Below, in pieces: positions 8,461 through 18,332 of a DNA stretch of 64,000 nucleotides (position 1 is the stretch's first letter; every line of letters begins with the position of its first letter). The stretch lies in NCBI RefSeq assembly GCF_000002515.2, contig NC_006037.1, positions 434,001-498,000 of the forward strand. Direction: 5' to 3'. The stretch is from Kluyveromyces lactis. Taxonomy: Eukaryota; Ascomycota; Saccharomycetes; Saccharomycetales; Saccharomycetaceae. Below the pieces are notes generated by a model, which saw only the letters and a program-made list of their open reading frames with translations, ran no database searches and was not told the origin of the DNA. Made by a program: the position numbers and the translations under genes.

Positions 8461-10818
8461 ATGACTGCTCCTGCTGCTACCGAATCAAACGGTCCACAAA
8501 CCTTGTATGACAAGGTTTTCCAGGACCATATTGTCCATAAGGATGAATCTGGATCATATTTGTTGTATATTGATAGACATTTGGTTCATGAAGTTACTTC
8601 TCCACAAGCTTTTGAAGGTTTAAAGAATGCTGGTAGAAAAGTTAGAAGAGTTGATTGTACCTTGGCTACAGTGGATCACAACATCCCTACTGAATCCAGA
8701 AAGAATTTTGTCGATACTGCATCTTTCATTAAGCAAGCCGATTCCCGTTTGCAAGTTCAAACTTTGGAACAAAACGTTAAGGATTTTGGAGTCACATTTT
8801 TTGGTATGACTGATGCTAGACAAGGTATCGTGCATATTATTGGTCCAGAACAAGGTTTCACATTGCCAGGCACCACTGTGGTGTGTGGTGATTCCCATAC
8901 TTCTACTCACGGTGCGTTTGGTGCACTTGCATTTGGTATTGGTACCTCTGAAGTTGAGCACGTCTTGGCTACCCAAACCATTATTCAGGCCAAGTCGAAG
9001 AACATGAGAATTTACGTTGATGGTCCATTGTCCCCATCAGTGACTTCTAAGGATTTGATCTTACACATCATCGGTGTCATTGGTACTGCGGGTGGTACTG
9101 GTTGTGTTATCGAATTCGCAGGTCAAGCAATTGAGGAACTGTCTATGGAAGCCCGTATGTCCATGTGTAATATGGCCATCGAAGGTGGTGCCAGAGCCGG
9201 TTTGATTCAACCAGATCAAACTACTTTCGATTACATCAAGGGTAGACCTTTGGCTCCAAAGGGCGCTGAATGGAACAAGGCTGTCGCCTACTGGAAGACT
9301 TTACACACCGATGAAGGTGCTCAGTTTGATTACGATATCACTATTAAATCAACTGATGTCATCCCAACAATCACTTGGGGTACTTCTCCACAAGATGCAT
9401 TGCCAATCACTGCCTCTGTTCCAGATCCGGCAACCATCTCTGATCCTGCTGTAAAGGCTACTGTGGAAAGAGCTTTGAAATACATGGGCTTGACTCCAAA
9501 CGTTCCATTGAAAGAACTTTCTATCGATAAGGTCTTTATCGGTTCTTGTACCAATGCTAGAATTGAGGATTTGAGAGCTGCTGCTGCCGTCGTTAAGGGA
9601 CATAAGAAAGCTGATAATGTTAAATTGGCTATGGTTGTTCCAGGTTCTGGTTTGGTGAAGAAACAAGCTGAATCTGAAGGCTTAGACAAGATTTTTGAGG
9701 AAGCTGGTTTCGAATGGAGAGAAGCTGGTTGTTCTATGTGTCTAGGTATGAACCCAGATATTTTGGACCCTGAAGAACGTTGTGCTTCTACTTCCAACAG
9801 AAACTTTGAAGGCCGTCAAGGTGCTCTATCTAGAACTCATTTAATGTCTCCAGCAATGGCTGCTGCTGCTGGTATTGCTGGTCATTTCGTTGACATTAGA
9901 GATCATGAATACAGAAACAGCGATGTTCCAAAGGTTTCCATTGAGCAAGAAGCTGAAGACAAAATCTTGCAAAATGCTGTCTATGAACACGAAAAAGAAC
10001 CAATCGAAGAGGGCGAGTCAGTGGATGAACAAGTCGATGATCAACAATTGGATATCCCACCTTCTGATCATGTAACAAAGGAAACCCCTCTCAAAGATGC
10101 TCCAACATCTGCTCCAAAAGGTATGGATCCTTTCCTAAAATTGGACGGTATTGCTGCTCCAGTTGACAAGGCGAACGTTGACACTGATGCCATCATTCCA
10201 AAACAATTTTTGAAGACTATTAAGAGAACAGGTTTGAAGAGTGGTTTGTTCTATGAATGGAGGTTCACCAAAGGTCCTGACGGTAAGGATGTAGAAACTG
10301 ATTGGGTCTTGAACGTTGAACCTTGGAGAAATGCTGAAATCTTGGTCATTACTGGTGATAACTTTGGTTGTGGTTCTTCCAGAGAACACGCACCATGGGC
10401 CTTGAAGGATTTCGGTATCAAGTGTATGATTGCCCCATCTTTCGGTGACATTTTCTACAACAATTCCTTCAAAAACGGTTTGCTTCCAATCAGACTTCCT
10501 GAAGATTTAATCGTAGAAAAGCTTTCGCCATTGGCAGAAGCTGGTGCTAAATTGATAGTCGATTTACCATCGCAGAAGATCATGGATGCTGAAGGTAATG
10601 TTCTTGTGGATCATTTCGATGTTGAGCCTTTCAGAAAACACTGTTTGGTTAACGGTCTTGATGATATTGGTATCACAATGCAGAAAGAAGAGTACATTGC
10701 TAAGTATGAAGCCATGAGAAGAGACAGGTTCTCTTTCTTAGAAGGTGGTTCCAAACTAATAAAACCTATCAAGGGTACTAAGAAGAGTCCATTTGGTAAC
10801 AGGGCTCAAGAGTGGTAA
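8461..10818 (+). CDS. LEU1: 3-isopropylmalate dehydratase (isopropylmalate isomerase)
   Basis: 785 residues (779 in S. cerevisiae), cytosolic. It converts 2-isopropylmalate to 3-isopropylmalate, the second step of leucine synthesis. The aconitase-like catalytic half (about 1-500) carries the 4Fe-4S ligands C363 ([12 protein letters not shown]) and C424/C427 ([10 protein letters not shown]), plus [26 protein letters not shown]. An acidic linker (about 505-560) leads to the swivel domain (about 565-785) with [14 protein letters not shown] and [17 protein letters not shown]. The fused large and small subunits are typical of fungi. Codon use is strongly biased (GGT, GTT, TTG, AAG, AGA), as expected for an abundant enzyme, more so than in the flanking genes. 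Upstream Leu3 and Gcn4 sites indicate pathway control. Confidence 0.99.
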   Translation: MTAPAATESNGPQTLYDKVFQDHIVHKDESGSYLLYIDRHLVHEVTSPQAFEGLKNAGRKVRRVDCTLATVDHNIPTESRKNFVDTASFIKQADSRLQVQTLEQNVKDFGVTFFGMTDARQGIVHIIGPEQGFTLPGTTVVCGDSHTSTHGAFGALAFGIGTSEVEHVLATQTIIQAKSKNMRIYVDGPLSPSVTSKDLILHIIGVIGTAGGTGCVIEFAGQAIEELSMEARMSMCNMAIEGGARAGLIQPDQTTFDYIKGRPLAPKGAEWNKAVAYWKTLHTDEGAQFDYDITIKSTDVIPTITWGTSPQDALPITASVPDPATISDPAVKATVERALKYMGLTPNVPLKELSIDKVFIGSCTNARIEDLRAAAAVVKGHKKADNVKLAMVVPGSGLVKKQAESEGLDKIFEEAGFEWREAGCSMCLGMNPDILDPEERCASTSNRNFEGRQGALSRTHLMSPAMAAAAGIAGHFVDIRDHEYRNSDVPKVSIEQEAEDKILQNAVYEHEKEPIEEGESVDEQVDDQQLDIPPSDHVTKETPLKDAPTSAPKGMDPFLKLDGIAAPVDKANVDTDAIIPKQFLKTIKRTGLKSGLFYEWRFTKGPDGKDVETDWVLNVEPWRNAEILVITGDNFGCGSSREHAPWALKDFGIKCMIAPSFGDIFYNNSFKNGLLPIRLPEDLIVEKLSPLAEAGAKLIVDLPSQKIMDAEGNVLVDHFDVEPFRKHCLVNGLDDIGITMQKEEYIAKYEAMRRDRFSFLEGGSKLIKPIKGTKKSPFGNRAQEW

Positions 10819-11031
10819 TCCTGCATCAAATTAAATTGATTAACCTATCACATTATTTATCGTACATCAATTTACTATTGAACCATTATTTATTTATTAC
10901 ATACTTTGCCTAGTATTTAAGTCACATTATTTCAAGTCATAACCGTCATGAAGTCAGTTGAGATTGATTAAATACAGTTCTTATGATCTAAATTACAAAT
11001 TATTACTCCAATCAAGACTGAAAACTGGGAA

Positions 11032-14000
11032 TCAGAATCCAAACGGATTGCTGGATGACGCATTAAAGATATTTGCTTGTCTTTGTTGCTGAGCTTGTGG
11101 ACCGTTACCAAAACCGAATCCAGTTGGCTGATTCTGCAGTGGTTGCTGGGACAAATTCATATTCTGGAAGGAATTTGTTACTTGATTGACACCTCCTTGG
11201 TTATTGAATGATGTTTGAGGTGCTGTATTCATACCTCCGGTTCTTTGTAAATTGATACCAAATGACGATTGTGGCTGGAATCCACCAGTCGTAGTTTGAG
11301 ATAAACCAAATGAAGTTTGTGGTAGGTTGCTATTGAACGGTTGTTGAACATTAGCACCACCAGTTAATTGATTGCCGAAGGAGAGCTGAGATTGTTGAAG
11401 AAGAGCGCCGCCAGTAAGTTGATTTCCGAGGCTTGGTTGGTTTTGCAAATTGATACCACCTGTAAATTGATTACCAAACGTTGTCTGGGGTTGTATGTTC
11501 ATTTGATTGCCGGTAAATAGATTCCCAGAATTGAAGTTTGGCTGGATGTTCGCTCCACCTGTGAATTGGTTCCCAAAGGTAGTAGCCGGCTGTATATTCG
11601 CACCTCCTGTGAATTGGTTTCCGAAAGTGGTAGCAGGTTGTAGATTAGCACCTCCAGTAAATTGGTTTCCAAAAGTGGTGGAAGGCAGCAAATTAGCACC
11701 TCCAGTTAATTGATTACCAAATGTGTTAGTTGATTGCAATGGCATTGCACCGGGCATTTGCGTGTTGAAGGAAGTAGGAGGTAAGGCACCACCAGTCCTT
11801 TGTAAAGGCATTGCGCCTCCTGTGATACTTGAACCAAAGGTTGTAGCGGGGAATGCTGTTTGGGGTTGTACACCAAACGTCGTTTGTGGCATCAACCCTC
11901 CAGTGTTCGCTGGTATCAAACCGTTCGCAGTCTTTTGAACTGGCAAGACAGTACCTGTTGGTTGCATACCAAACGTTGTTTGAGGTGCAATCATACCTCC
12001 AGTCCTTTGCAGAGGTACTAGCCCCCCAGTCGGTTGGAATGGCATTAAACCGCCTGTTGCTACTGGCATCATAATGAATCCCCCTGTAGTAATAGGGATT
12101 AGATTATTACCACCAGTTTTGAATGGATCTAATGGAACCAAAGAAGTACCCGTCTTATTTGCTGACAGAGGGGTTTCTTCCTTTTTATTCGAACCGTTAG
12201 TGGTGACAGATTCTAGATGCTTGACATCTGGAGCTGGTGTTTCTTTCTTCTTCGGCTCTAAAGGTTGCAAATCAAGCAAATCTTGAAGTGACCCAGAGAA
12301 ATCCTGAGCCTTGTTGGAGCTGTCGCTGGCTTTAGCAGCAGGTCTAACAGTCCATGCATCATCATCTCTATTCGATGAATTACTATCTGGTAATAGATTA
12401 TGAGATACGCCTGCAGATGCGGGAGCACCTGTATGGTTAACCTTCAAGGATCCATCGGCTTCAGTAAACAATCCAGTTGATGGAGAAGCCTCCTTTGTTC
12501 TGCCAAACTTGTTATCTAGATACTTCATTACTCTTAAAATGTCACCTTCACGTAGACCTAAGTTTCTTAATAAAGAAGGCTCGATATCTGGCAAGATTTC
12601 TTCACTAATTTGCTCTCTTTCGAAATTAATGGTGTAGCGTTGACAATTGTTGACATCAACACCAGCATTCAAGAAAAATTCGAACCAATCGTATTCGGGA
12701 TTCTTGGAGCTCTTTGTGACAGGGTGCGTTTTGCTTGCTTCACTGCCTGGTCTTGGTGGTTTCACAGGTGGCAGTTCTTTGTCTTGTGCACTCCTCAGCT
12801 TTTCTCTTTCGCTTTCCAAGAGATCTCTAGCCCTCTTTAACTCTTTAAGTTCTTGCTCTCTTAATTGTCTATCACGTTCTCTTTCTTCAAGTTCCCGTTC
12901 ACGCTCCTTAGCCTTTCTTCTTCTTTCACGTTCTGCGTTTACTGCACTACTGTCATTATTTGAACTCTTGGGTTTATGTTTGAATTTCTCCATAGACATA
13001 CCCGTCAATCTTTCCACATACAAAATATCATCTTCGGACAATTTGTCTGCAGCAACAGCAATTTTCACACCGTTCACCTTATGTAAGTTAACCTTCCCAT
13101 CGACACAGCCCAAAAACTGTGCTTCAACTTTGAAAGTACCACTTCTGTCTACCCAAATTCTAACCTTTTTAGGATCAGGGAACTCTTTATCATCAGTTTT
13201 CTTCTTCTTGGAGAAAAAGCTCGAAGTTTTAGACTTTTTCTTCGATACATCTTGATCAGCATCCTCTTTCCAGCTGCCAACTAAATTTTGAGTAAAGTTA
13301 GAAGTGTTAGATCTGGATCTGGTCTTAGACTTACTCCTAGAAGGGCTTTCATCAGAAGGCCTTGATGAGCCTGATCCGCGTGTTTCGACAAATTGTGCGG
13401 GGACAATGCCTCTTTTACCTGTTTCTACAGATTCACACATATACCAGTCTTTCGAAGTCCTGTCATCTAAGATATTAATGTAGTCGCCTTCTTTAACGGT
13501 GAGTTCATCAGGAGAGTTAGCGAAAAAGTCATATACAGCTTTAGCTCTTTTCTTGGTCATGGCAGGCCTTGAAGCAGCTTCAACTTCACGTAACCCAACT
13601 GCTGTCTGGGCACCTTTAATCTCACCCAAGACGCCCATGATCTCGTTAGCCAGATCGTTAGAGCCAGTATGCAATTCCAAGTTAATGTAAGGGTTTTTAA
13701 ATTCAAGAAATAGATGCTTTTTTTCATTGTTATAGTTGATCAAATCTTTAACTGCCCATTCTTGATCCACTTTTGTCTTTGCAGAGAAGAAATGAATACG
13801 TTCAGCAGAAACAGTCAACGTAGCTTTACATTTCTTACGACCATCAACCTCACTAACAGACCAAACATGTTCAGCGGTCGAGGCTGAAGGTCTTCCATTT
13901 CTAGATGGCAGTGGAGGTTGATCTTCCTCATCGTCATCGAAATCGTAATCACGCTCATCATCTGAATAATCTCTAGTTATTTGGGAAGTTCTATTATTGT

Positions 14001-14787
14001 CTCTTGGGTCATCACGATAACTTGTTTGGTGTTCAGTATTAGAAGGTCTTTGAGGCATTGCTGGAGGTTCTGCTACTGCTGACTCACGCTGGACTTCTGT
14101 GGTTGCCGTATCGTTTCTCTTTGGAGGTGGAGGGAGCAGTGAAACATCAACTGGCATAGTTGTATGAGACGCAACGCCTGCATTTGATGCTGGTGGTGGT
14201 GTCGATGTAGATGGAGCTCCTGGAGCATCTGCTGTACTTGCAGCGCCAGCAGGGGTAGATCCGCTTCTGAATGATGGTTGAGAATTGACTCTGTCCAACC
14301 TCTGAGGTGGAGCTGGAAGTTCAGAAAGGGGTAGAACAGCTGGGGCTTGGTGCTTAGACTGTGTAACTCCTGCAGCGGGACCTCCAGCTTGCTGCGATTG
14401 TTTTTCCACGTAATTACCTGGCACAAACCCAACCTCTGAATTCTTGGTATTCTTCACCAAGAACCAATCTGCATCCCTATCGTCATACAATTGGAACGTA
14501 TCGTTTTCATGGAATACCAATTCCTCATTGGCATTCTGAACTTGTTCATAATCGTAAAGCGCAACTACACTCCCAATCACTGGAGCCTCTTCAATATATG
14601 TCTTGGGGACCAAACCTACGGGTTCATCCTGATCAGATCCGATAACTCTCTTCTTAACGGTCCACCAATCATCAATGCTAGATTTTTCTAAAAGATACAA
14701 TAGATCACCCTCTTTGACAGTTAGTTCCTCATCTGTTTGCGCAGAATAATCGTAAAGCGCCTGGTAAACACCCAAAAACACCGTCAT
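11032..14787 (-). CDS. SLA1: Endocytic actin-patch adaptor Sla1
   Basis: 1251 residues (1244 in S. cerevisiae). SH3-1 (about 5-68, ALYDYSAQTDEELTVKEGD) and SH3-2 (about 71-130, VALYDYEQVQNANEELVF) lie in tandem at the N-terminus. A Pro-rich segment and an acidic patch precede a PH-like region and SH3-3 (about 413-470, KAVYDFFANSPDELTVKEGD). SHD1, which binds NPFxD sorting signals, is at about 540-605 (VRIWVDRSGTFKVEAQFLG). A basic coiled coil (about 620-670) is followed by the SAM-like SHD2 (about 696-760). The C-terminal third is a Gln/Asn-rich array with about 17 TGG motifs (QxTGG), the form phosphorylated by Prk1/Ark1 kinases in S. cerevisiae. The chain ends in an NPF motif (SSNPFGF). It couples cargo and clathrin coat to Arp2/3 activation. 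Confidence 0.98.
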   Translation of the reverse strand: MTVFLGVYQALYDYSAQTDEELTVKEGDLLYLLEKSSIDDWWTVKKRVIGSDQDEPVGLVPKTYIEEAPVIGSVVALYDYEQVQNANEELVFHENDTFQLYDDRDADWFLVKNTKNSEVGFVPGNYVEKQSQQAGGPAAGVTQSKHQAPAVLPLSELPAPPQRLDRVNSQPSFRSGSTPAGAASTADAPGAPSTSTPPPASNAGVASHTTMPVDVSLLPPPPKRNDTATTEVQRESAVAEPPAMPQRPSNTEHQTSYRDDPRDNNRTSQITRDYSDDERDYDFDDDEEDQPPLPSRNGRPSASTAEHVWSVSEVDGRKKCKATLTVSAERIHFFSAKTKVDQEWAVKDLINYNNEKKHLFLEFKNPYINLELHTGSNDLANEIMGVLGEIKGAQTAVGLREVEAASRPAMTKKRAKAVYDFFANSPDELTVKEGDYINILDDRTSKDWYMCESVETGKRGIVPAQFVETRGSGSSRPSDESPSRSKSKTRSRSNTSNFTQNLVGSWKEDADQDVSKKKSKTSSFFSKKKKTDDKEFPDPKKVRIWVDRSGTFKVEAQFLGCVDGKVNLHKVNGVKIAVAADKLSEDDILYVERLTGMSMEKFKHKPKSSNNDSSAVNAERERRRKAKERERELEERERDRQLREQELKELKRARDLLESEREKLRSAQDKELPPVKPPRPGSEASKTHPVTKSSKNPEYDWFEFFLNAGVDVNNCQRYTINFEREQISEEILPDIEPSLLRNLGLREGDILRVMKYLDNKFGRTKEASPSTGLFTEADGSLKVNHTGAPASAGVSHNLLPDSNSSNRDDDAWTVRPAAKASDSSNKAQDFSGSLQDLLDLQPLEPKKKETPAPDVKHLESVTTNGSNKKEETPLSANKTGTSLVPLDPFKTGGNNLIPITTGGFIMMPVATGGLMPFQPTGGLVPLQRTGGMIAPQTTFGMQPTGTVLPVQKTANGLIPANTGGLMPQTTFGVQPQTAFPATTFGSSITGGAMPLQRTGGALPPTSFNTQMPGAMPLQSTNTFGNQLTGGANLLPSTTFGNQFTGGANLQPATTFGNQFTGGANIQPATTFGNQFTGGANIQPNFNSGNLFTGNQMNIQPQTTFGNQFTGGINLQNQPSLGNQLTGGALLQQSQLSFGNQLTGGANVQQPFNSNLPQTSFGLSQTTTGGFQPQSSFGINLQRTGGMNTAPQTSFNNQGGVNQVTNSFQNMNLSQQPLQNQPTGFGFGNGPQAQQQRQANIFNASSSNPFGF
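11557..11715. repeat. 48-bp coding repeats in the SLA1 TGG array
   Basis: At least three adjacent near-identical 48-bp units encode a 16-residue unit of the form TTFGNQFTGGANxQPA on the minus strand. Weaker copies continue on both sides. Boundaries are approximate. The near-identity at DNA level suggests recent unit duplication or gene conversion. Confidence 0.75.
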
Positions 14788-15589
14788 TGTAGGTATTTAA
14801 ATGCGTCAGGAGCCAAGTAAAAGGACCTATAAGCTTCCAGATTGTATACAAGGCCAAGAGGATCCCTATACAAATCGCCAATCAAATTTAATTATCCAAA
14901 CTAAATTGAAATCAAAAACTAAAAGAATGCAGGAATACGAGACACTTCCTTTTTGTCGTCTCTTTTCGGTATTATGCTATTTCCTTTTATTTCTCCGTTT
15001 TGATTGGTTTTTTTTTTTCTCTTTTGCACAATTGCAATGCAACTCGCGCACTCTATCTAAACCTCAAGAGTTTGTCTGGCCTTTCTAACCCAATTCAAGC
15101 TAAAACTTGTTTATACGAATTACTTATATATGTATAGACATATATATATTTATATATGTTCTAAGTATATTGATAGACTTATTCAATTATTTTGGGCCTA
15201 ATCTTTTCTCATTTTCTGATTCTCTCATTTTCACTCAGAAAAAGAACAAATGAAAATACCGACAGCACGCAGCACCGGTTCCTGGCAGTGTGGTACAAGA
15301 ACCTGCAGTTTTCGAATTGTTTTTCTGTGATCCTTTGGTTACCCGGGGTTGTGTTTCGTACATGATGATACGGTGATCCCGGATCTGGAAATAAAAAGGG
15401 GTTCTTGCCCAGTTCTAGTCATGTGACTGCGAATCGCAGAGATCTGATAGAAAGAAGAAAAAAAAGAGATCATTTCTATATCACGTGATTGATGTTTCAA
15501 TTCCATCATGGGTTCAAGTATCGTTATTGTCATCATCATAGAAGTCATAAATAGAGCATATATACTGTTTAGGCGAACGGAGGTTAAGT
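14788..15589. other. Intergenic: SLA1 promoter and MPO1 3' region
   Basis: Holds a T-tract near 15008-15019, a TATATA-rich near-palindrome at about 15121-15160, a Reb1-type site TTACCCGG (15339-15346) and a Cbf1-type E-box TCACGTGA (15481-15488). Since SLA1 and MPO1 are both on the minus strand, the distal half is MPO1 terminator and the proximal half SLA1 promoter. No gene is seen. Confidence 0.6.
15339..15346. promoter_or_regulatory. Reb1-type site TTACCCGG
   Basis: TTACCCGG is the complement of the Reb1 core CCGGGTAA. It lies about 550 bp upstream of SLA1 and about 245 bp beyond the MPO1 stop, a position fitting either a boundary/terminator or an upstream nucleosome-clearing role. Confidence 0.6.
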
Positions 15590-16111
15590 TTATTTACTCG
15601 CTCTCATACGATCTAGCTCTTTGTCAACACGAGCTTGTAGATTCTTCTTAAGTTCAGGCATGAACCCTAAAATAAATAGTAATTCGTAAAGGATGAAGTA
15701 TGGCGCTAGCACAAGACTTTGCACCAAGTTATCGAGAAGCGCAGGTTTGCGCTTCTCGAAAACACCGTGGCCAATGAACTGGAAGATCCAACTGATCACA
15801 AATAATATCCAGGCAGTGGTCTGTGTCATCTTAATAGTCCCGTCGTTCAAAAATTTGCACGTCAGTGCCAATATCAACGACGCAAGGATTCCGGTACCTA
15901 CTCGTAACAGTATATAGAACAACCCAAATGACAACGCTAACAAATGAGTCAAGGTATAGCCATTCCAGATCTTAACGTCGTTCAATATACGCATGGATGT
16001 AAAGAGAATCGTTGGGACAAAAATGCTATGAATTAACACATTCCCAGTATTGTTATGATAAGCTTTGTAGAACGCTAGTTGCGTCTCTAGATCTAGAAGA
16101 CTGGGACTCAT
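15590..16111 (-). CDS. MPO1: ER dioxygenase Mpo1 (DUF962/YGL010W family)
   Basis: 173 residues, the same size as S. cerevisiae Mpo1 (174). It has four or five hydrophobic helices (for example VLIHSIFVPTILFTSMRIL and YTLTHLLALSFGLFYILLRV) and the family histidine motif FYKAYHNNTGNVLIH near residues 14-28. A second conserved His segment, FIGHGVFEKRKPAL, lies near 112. Mpo1 is a membrane Fe(II)-dependent dioxygenase of the endoplasmic reticulum that alpha-oxidises 2-hydroxypalmitate in phytosphingosine breakdown. It is divergent from SCL1 with a 286-bp shared promoter, the same pairing as YGL010W-YGL011C. Confidence 0.93.
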   Translation of the reverse strand: MSPSLLDLETQLAFYKAYHNNTGNVLIHSIFVPTILFTSMRILNDVKIWNGYTLTHLLALSFGLFYILLRVGTGILASLILALTCKFLNDGTIKMTQTTAWILFVISWIFQFIGHGVFEKRKPALLDNLVQSLVLAPYFILYELLFILGFMPELKKNLQARVDKELDRMRASK

Positions 16112-16269
16112 TCTGAGACTTGGTAGCGCAAAACCGTAACACGGATGCTTTGCTTGTGTTTTTTGATGTTGCTGTTTTTTTTCTTATTGATTGCATTATC
16201 TCAGTTGTCTTCCCCTTCCTTAATATTTCATTTCAATTTTAACTCTAATTTCAACTTTTAAATAATTTT

Positions 16270-16278
16270 GGTGGCAAA
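16270..16278 (+). promoter_or_regulatory. Rpn4 proteasome element (PACE) GGTGGCAAA
   Basis: Exact match to the PACE consensus GGTGGCAAA, 120 bp upstream of the SCL1 ATG, in the promoter shared with MPO1. Rpn4 binds PACE to raise all proteasome subunits together. Confidence 0.9.
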
Positions 16279-16397
16279 CACATCAACGCACTACAGTTAC
16301 CTTTACCAAGATATACGAAGAACCTGGCAACTCATTGATCTTCCTGTAACTACTGAATCTCAATCGTCAATTGGGAATCCCTATAACCACATATCCT

Positions 16398-17138
16398 ATG
16401 TCTGCTGCAGGTTACGATCGTCACATTACTATTTTCTCTCCAGAAGGTCGTCTTTACCAAGTCGAGTATGCCTTCAAAGCGGCCAATCAACCTAATCTAA
16501 ACTCAATAGCCATCAGGTCCAAGACCGCCTCTGTGGTAATTAGCCAGAAGAAAGTCCCAGATAAGCTTTTAGATCCTAAGACGGTTAGCTATATTTTCCC
16601 AGTGGCAAGACATATCGGGTTCTGTGCCACAGGACCGGTTCCAGATGCCAGAAATATTGCATTGAGATGTAAAGCCGAAGCTAGTGAGTTTCGTTATAAA
16701 TATGGGTATGATATCCCATGCTCCGTACTAGCTAAAAGAATGGCCAATTTGTCGCAAATATACACACAAAGAGCTTACATGAGACCATTAGGGATTATTT
16801 TGACTTTTATTTCGTACGATGAGGAAACAGGACCTGCTATTTTCAAATGTGACCCTGCTGGTTACTATACGGGGTACAAGGCTACTGCCACTGGCCCAAA
16901 ACAGCAGGAGTTGAACTCTGCTTTGGAGAAGCATTTCAAGAAGTTAAAGGACGATAAAATCGATGAGGAAAGTTGGGAAAAAACCGTTGAGTTCGGTATC
17001 ACTACCCTAATTGACTCATTAGGAACAGATTTCAGCAAAAATGATCTAGAAGTTGGTGTAGCGATTAAGGATAAATTCTTTACGCTAACAGCTGATGAAA
17101 TTGAGGAAAGATTGGTCTCTATTGCTGAACAAGATTAA
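16398..17138 (+). CDS. SCL1: 20S proteasome alpha-1 subunit Scl1
   Basis: 246 residues from the ATG at 16398 ([20 protein letters not shown]), matching the family N-terminus (252 in S. cerevisiae). The alpha-subunit signature [23 protein letters not shown] is intact, followed by the conserved ATGPKQQE segment and the C-terminus [11 protein letters not shown]. The subunit sits in the outer alpha ring that gates entry to the 20S core. An in-frame TTG 27 bases upstream is not a likely start. The PACE element upstream supports coordinated Rpn4 control, shared with PUP2 in this window. Confidence 0.98.
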   Translation: MSAAGYDRHITIFSPEGRLYQVEYAFKAANQPNLNSIAIRSKTASVVISQKKVPDKLLDPKTVSYIFPVARHIGFCATGPVPDARNIALRCKAEASEFRYKYGYDIPCSVLAKRMANLSQIYTQRAYMRPLGIILTFISYDEETGPAIFKCDPAGYYTGYKATATGPKQQELNSALEKHFKKLKDDKIDEESWEKTVEFGITTLIDSLGTDFSKNDLEVGVAIKDKFFTLTADEIEERLVSIAEQD

Positions 17139-17479
17139 GGTAGAAAATTTCTTTCCCCCTCATATAAATATATAATTCAAAACAATATCACTTATTGTAG
17201 TTCCAACATCAAATCTCATACAAGCTACTCTTGAATGTTGAGGTATTTGAAATCATTCAGCGACTAATGGTTCAATAAATGTTACAATTTTCAGCTATAC
17301 ATATAAAAGTATATATGTATATATAGGTATTTGGAGAATCTTCTTAAAAGAGTTCATAGTCTAAAATTCGTATGGCCACAAGCATCAGCTGTCAGTATCG
17401 TGTTCAGTTCACTTCCCTTGCCTATCAAATAACATCATCATGACAAGTCAGTTACCGCCTCTCTAAATCAGTATGGATA
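17139..17479. other. Intergenic between convergent SCL1 and the LDB7 candidate
   Basis: AT-rich 3' region. A TATATA-rich stretch near 17297-17325 (ACATATAAAAGTATATATGT) fits yeast 3'-end efficiency elements working in both directions. No gene seen. Confidence 0.55.
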
Positions 17480-17926
17480 TTAATTCCTATAGTGTTTTTG
17501 TTTGTGTGGGGCAGCTCCATATGGGTTACCACCACCCATTATGGGTAGATCAATGGCAGGTACCATGCTTACACGTTCTAAGGCCTTTCTTCCCTCTTCA
17601 AATTGCCTCTTCCTAAAGTACGCTGCAAATTCGTTGGCCGATAAAGACTCTAATTTCGATTTTGGCACGTATGGACCAAGCAATTGGTGGTCCCAATGAT
17701 ACTCTGCAAATGCAGCTGCTTCTGCCTGCTTAGGTGAGAGTGGACCTAAGTATTCATGAACTGGCACACGTCTTCCTTCAACTGTATCCTTAGGTTTCAA
17801 CTCGTCTCTATCTTTCCTCTGTTGTATTTCCTCTTCCACTAGAAAGGCTAGTTGGTTTTTAGTGAAAGAAACTTGTTCTGCACCATCTAAAGTATCCAGT
17901 GTGCATATAGCATCGTAGTAACCCAT
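17480..17926 (-). CDS. LDB7: Small protein, probable RSC-complex subunit Ldb7 by position
   Basis: 148 residues, hydrophilic, with no domain I recognise. The middle (about 40-110) is helical with HEYLGPLSPKQAEAAAFAEYHWDHQLLGPYVPKS, then FAAYFRKRQFEEGRKALERV; the tail is Gly/His-rich (MGGGNPYGAAPHKQKHYRN). The proposal rests on gene order: in S. cerevisiae YBL006C/LDB7 lies between SLA1 and PDR3, the chr II counterpart of the ERG4-PDR1 segment. Here the gene lies between SLA1 and ERG4 with the orientation expected (same strand as SLA1). Ldb7 is a poorly conserved subunit of the RSC chromatin remodeller. I could not confirm this from sequence motifs. Confidence 0.55.
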   Translation of the reverse strand: MGYYDAICTLDTLDGAEQVSFTKNQLAFLVEEEIQQRKDRDELKPKDTVEGRRVPVHEYLGPLSPKQAEAAAFAEYHWDHQLLGPYVPKSKLESLSANEFAAYFRKRQFEEGRKALERVSMVPAIDLPIMGGGNPYGAAPHKQKHYRN

Positions 17927-18332
17927 GATTTTAATCGTCCTATTGTAGATGAATACTGATATGAATATATATCAATCTTGAATCTGTGATCTGCCTTTGA
18001 CCTTTATTCATCATGTATTTTCAGCTGTATGTTAAATCGACAAAAAGTCGAATTTTCATTATGGTGCACATAAACCACCACATAGTAAAGAGGAACGTCA
18101 GTTGACAGAAGTAGTAAGAATATACACAAAAGTTATCTTTTGAAACTGTAGATAAAAGTTACAAATAGAATATGTAGTATCGCACATCATGTCTTAAGCA
18201 ACTAATTCTTACTTGTTGTTGTTACTCTTTTTCCTTTTAAATAGATGGAGCTTTTTTAGTTTTGGTATTCATTCAGAAGGCAAAATGTCTGGTTGAGATG
18301 TTCACATGTTGCAGCATGTCAGTGTCACTATT
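17927..18332. other. Intergenic: promoter of the LDB7 candidate and ERG4 3' region
   Basis: 406 bp, AT-rich; ERG4 transcription ends here and the small gene begins. No distinct site or gene recognised. Confidence 0.5.

Noticed and set aside
12647-13255. 202-codon frame antisense to SLA1
   Set aside because: It is the complement of the charged repeat-rich coiled coil of SLA1; its Ser/Leu-rich composition is what the reverse frame of Lys/Glu/Arg codons gives.
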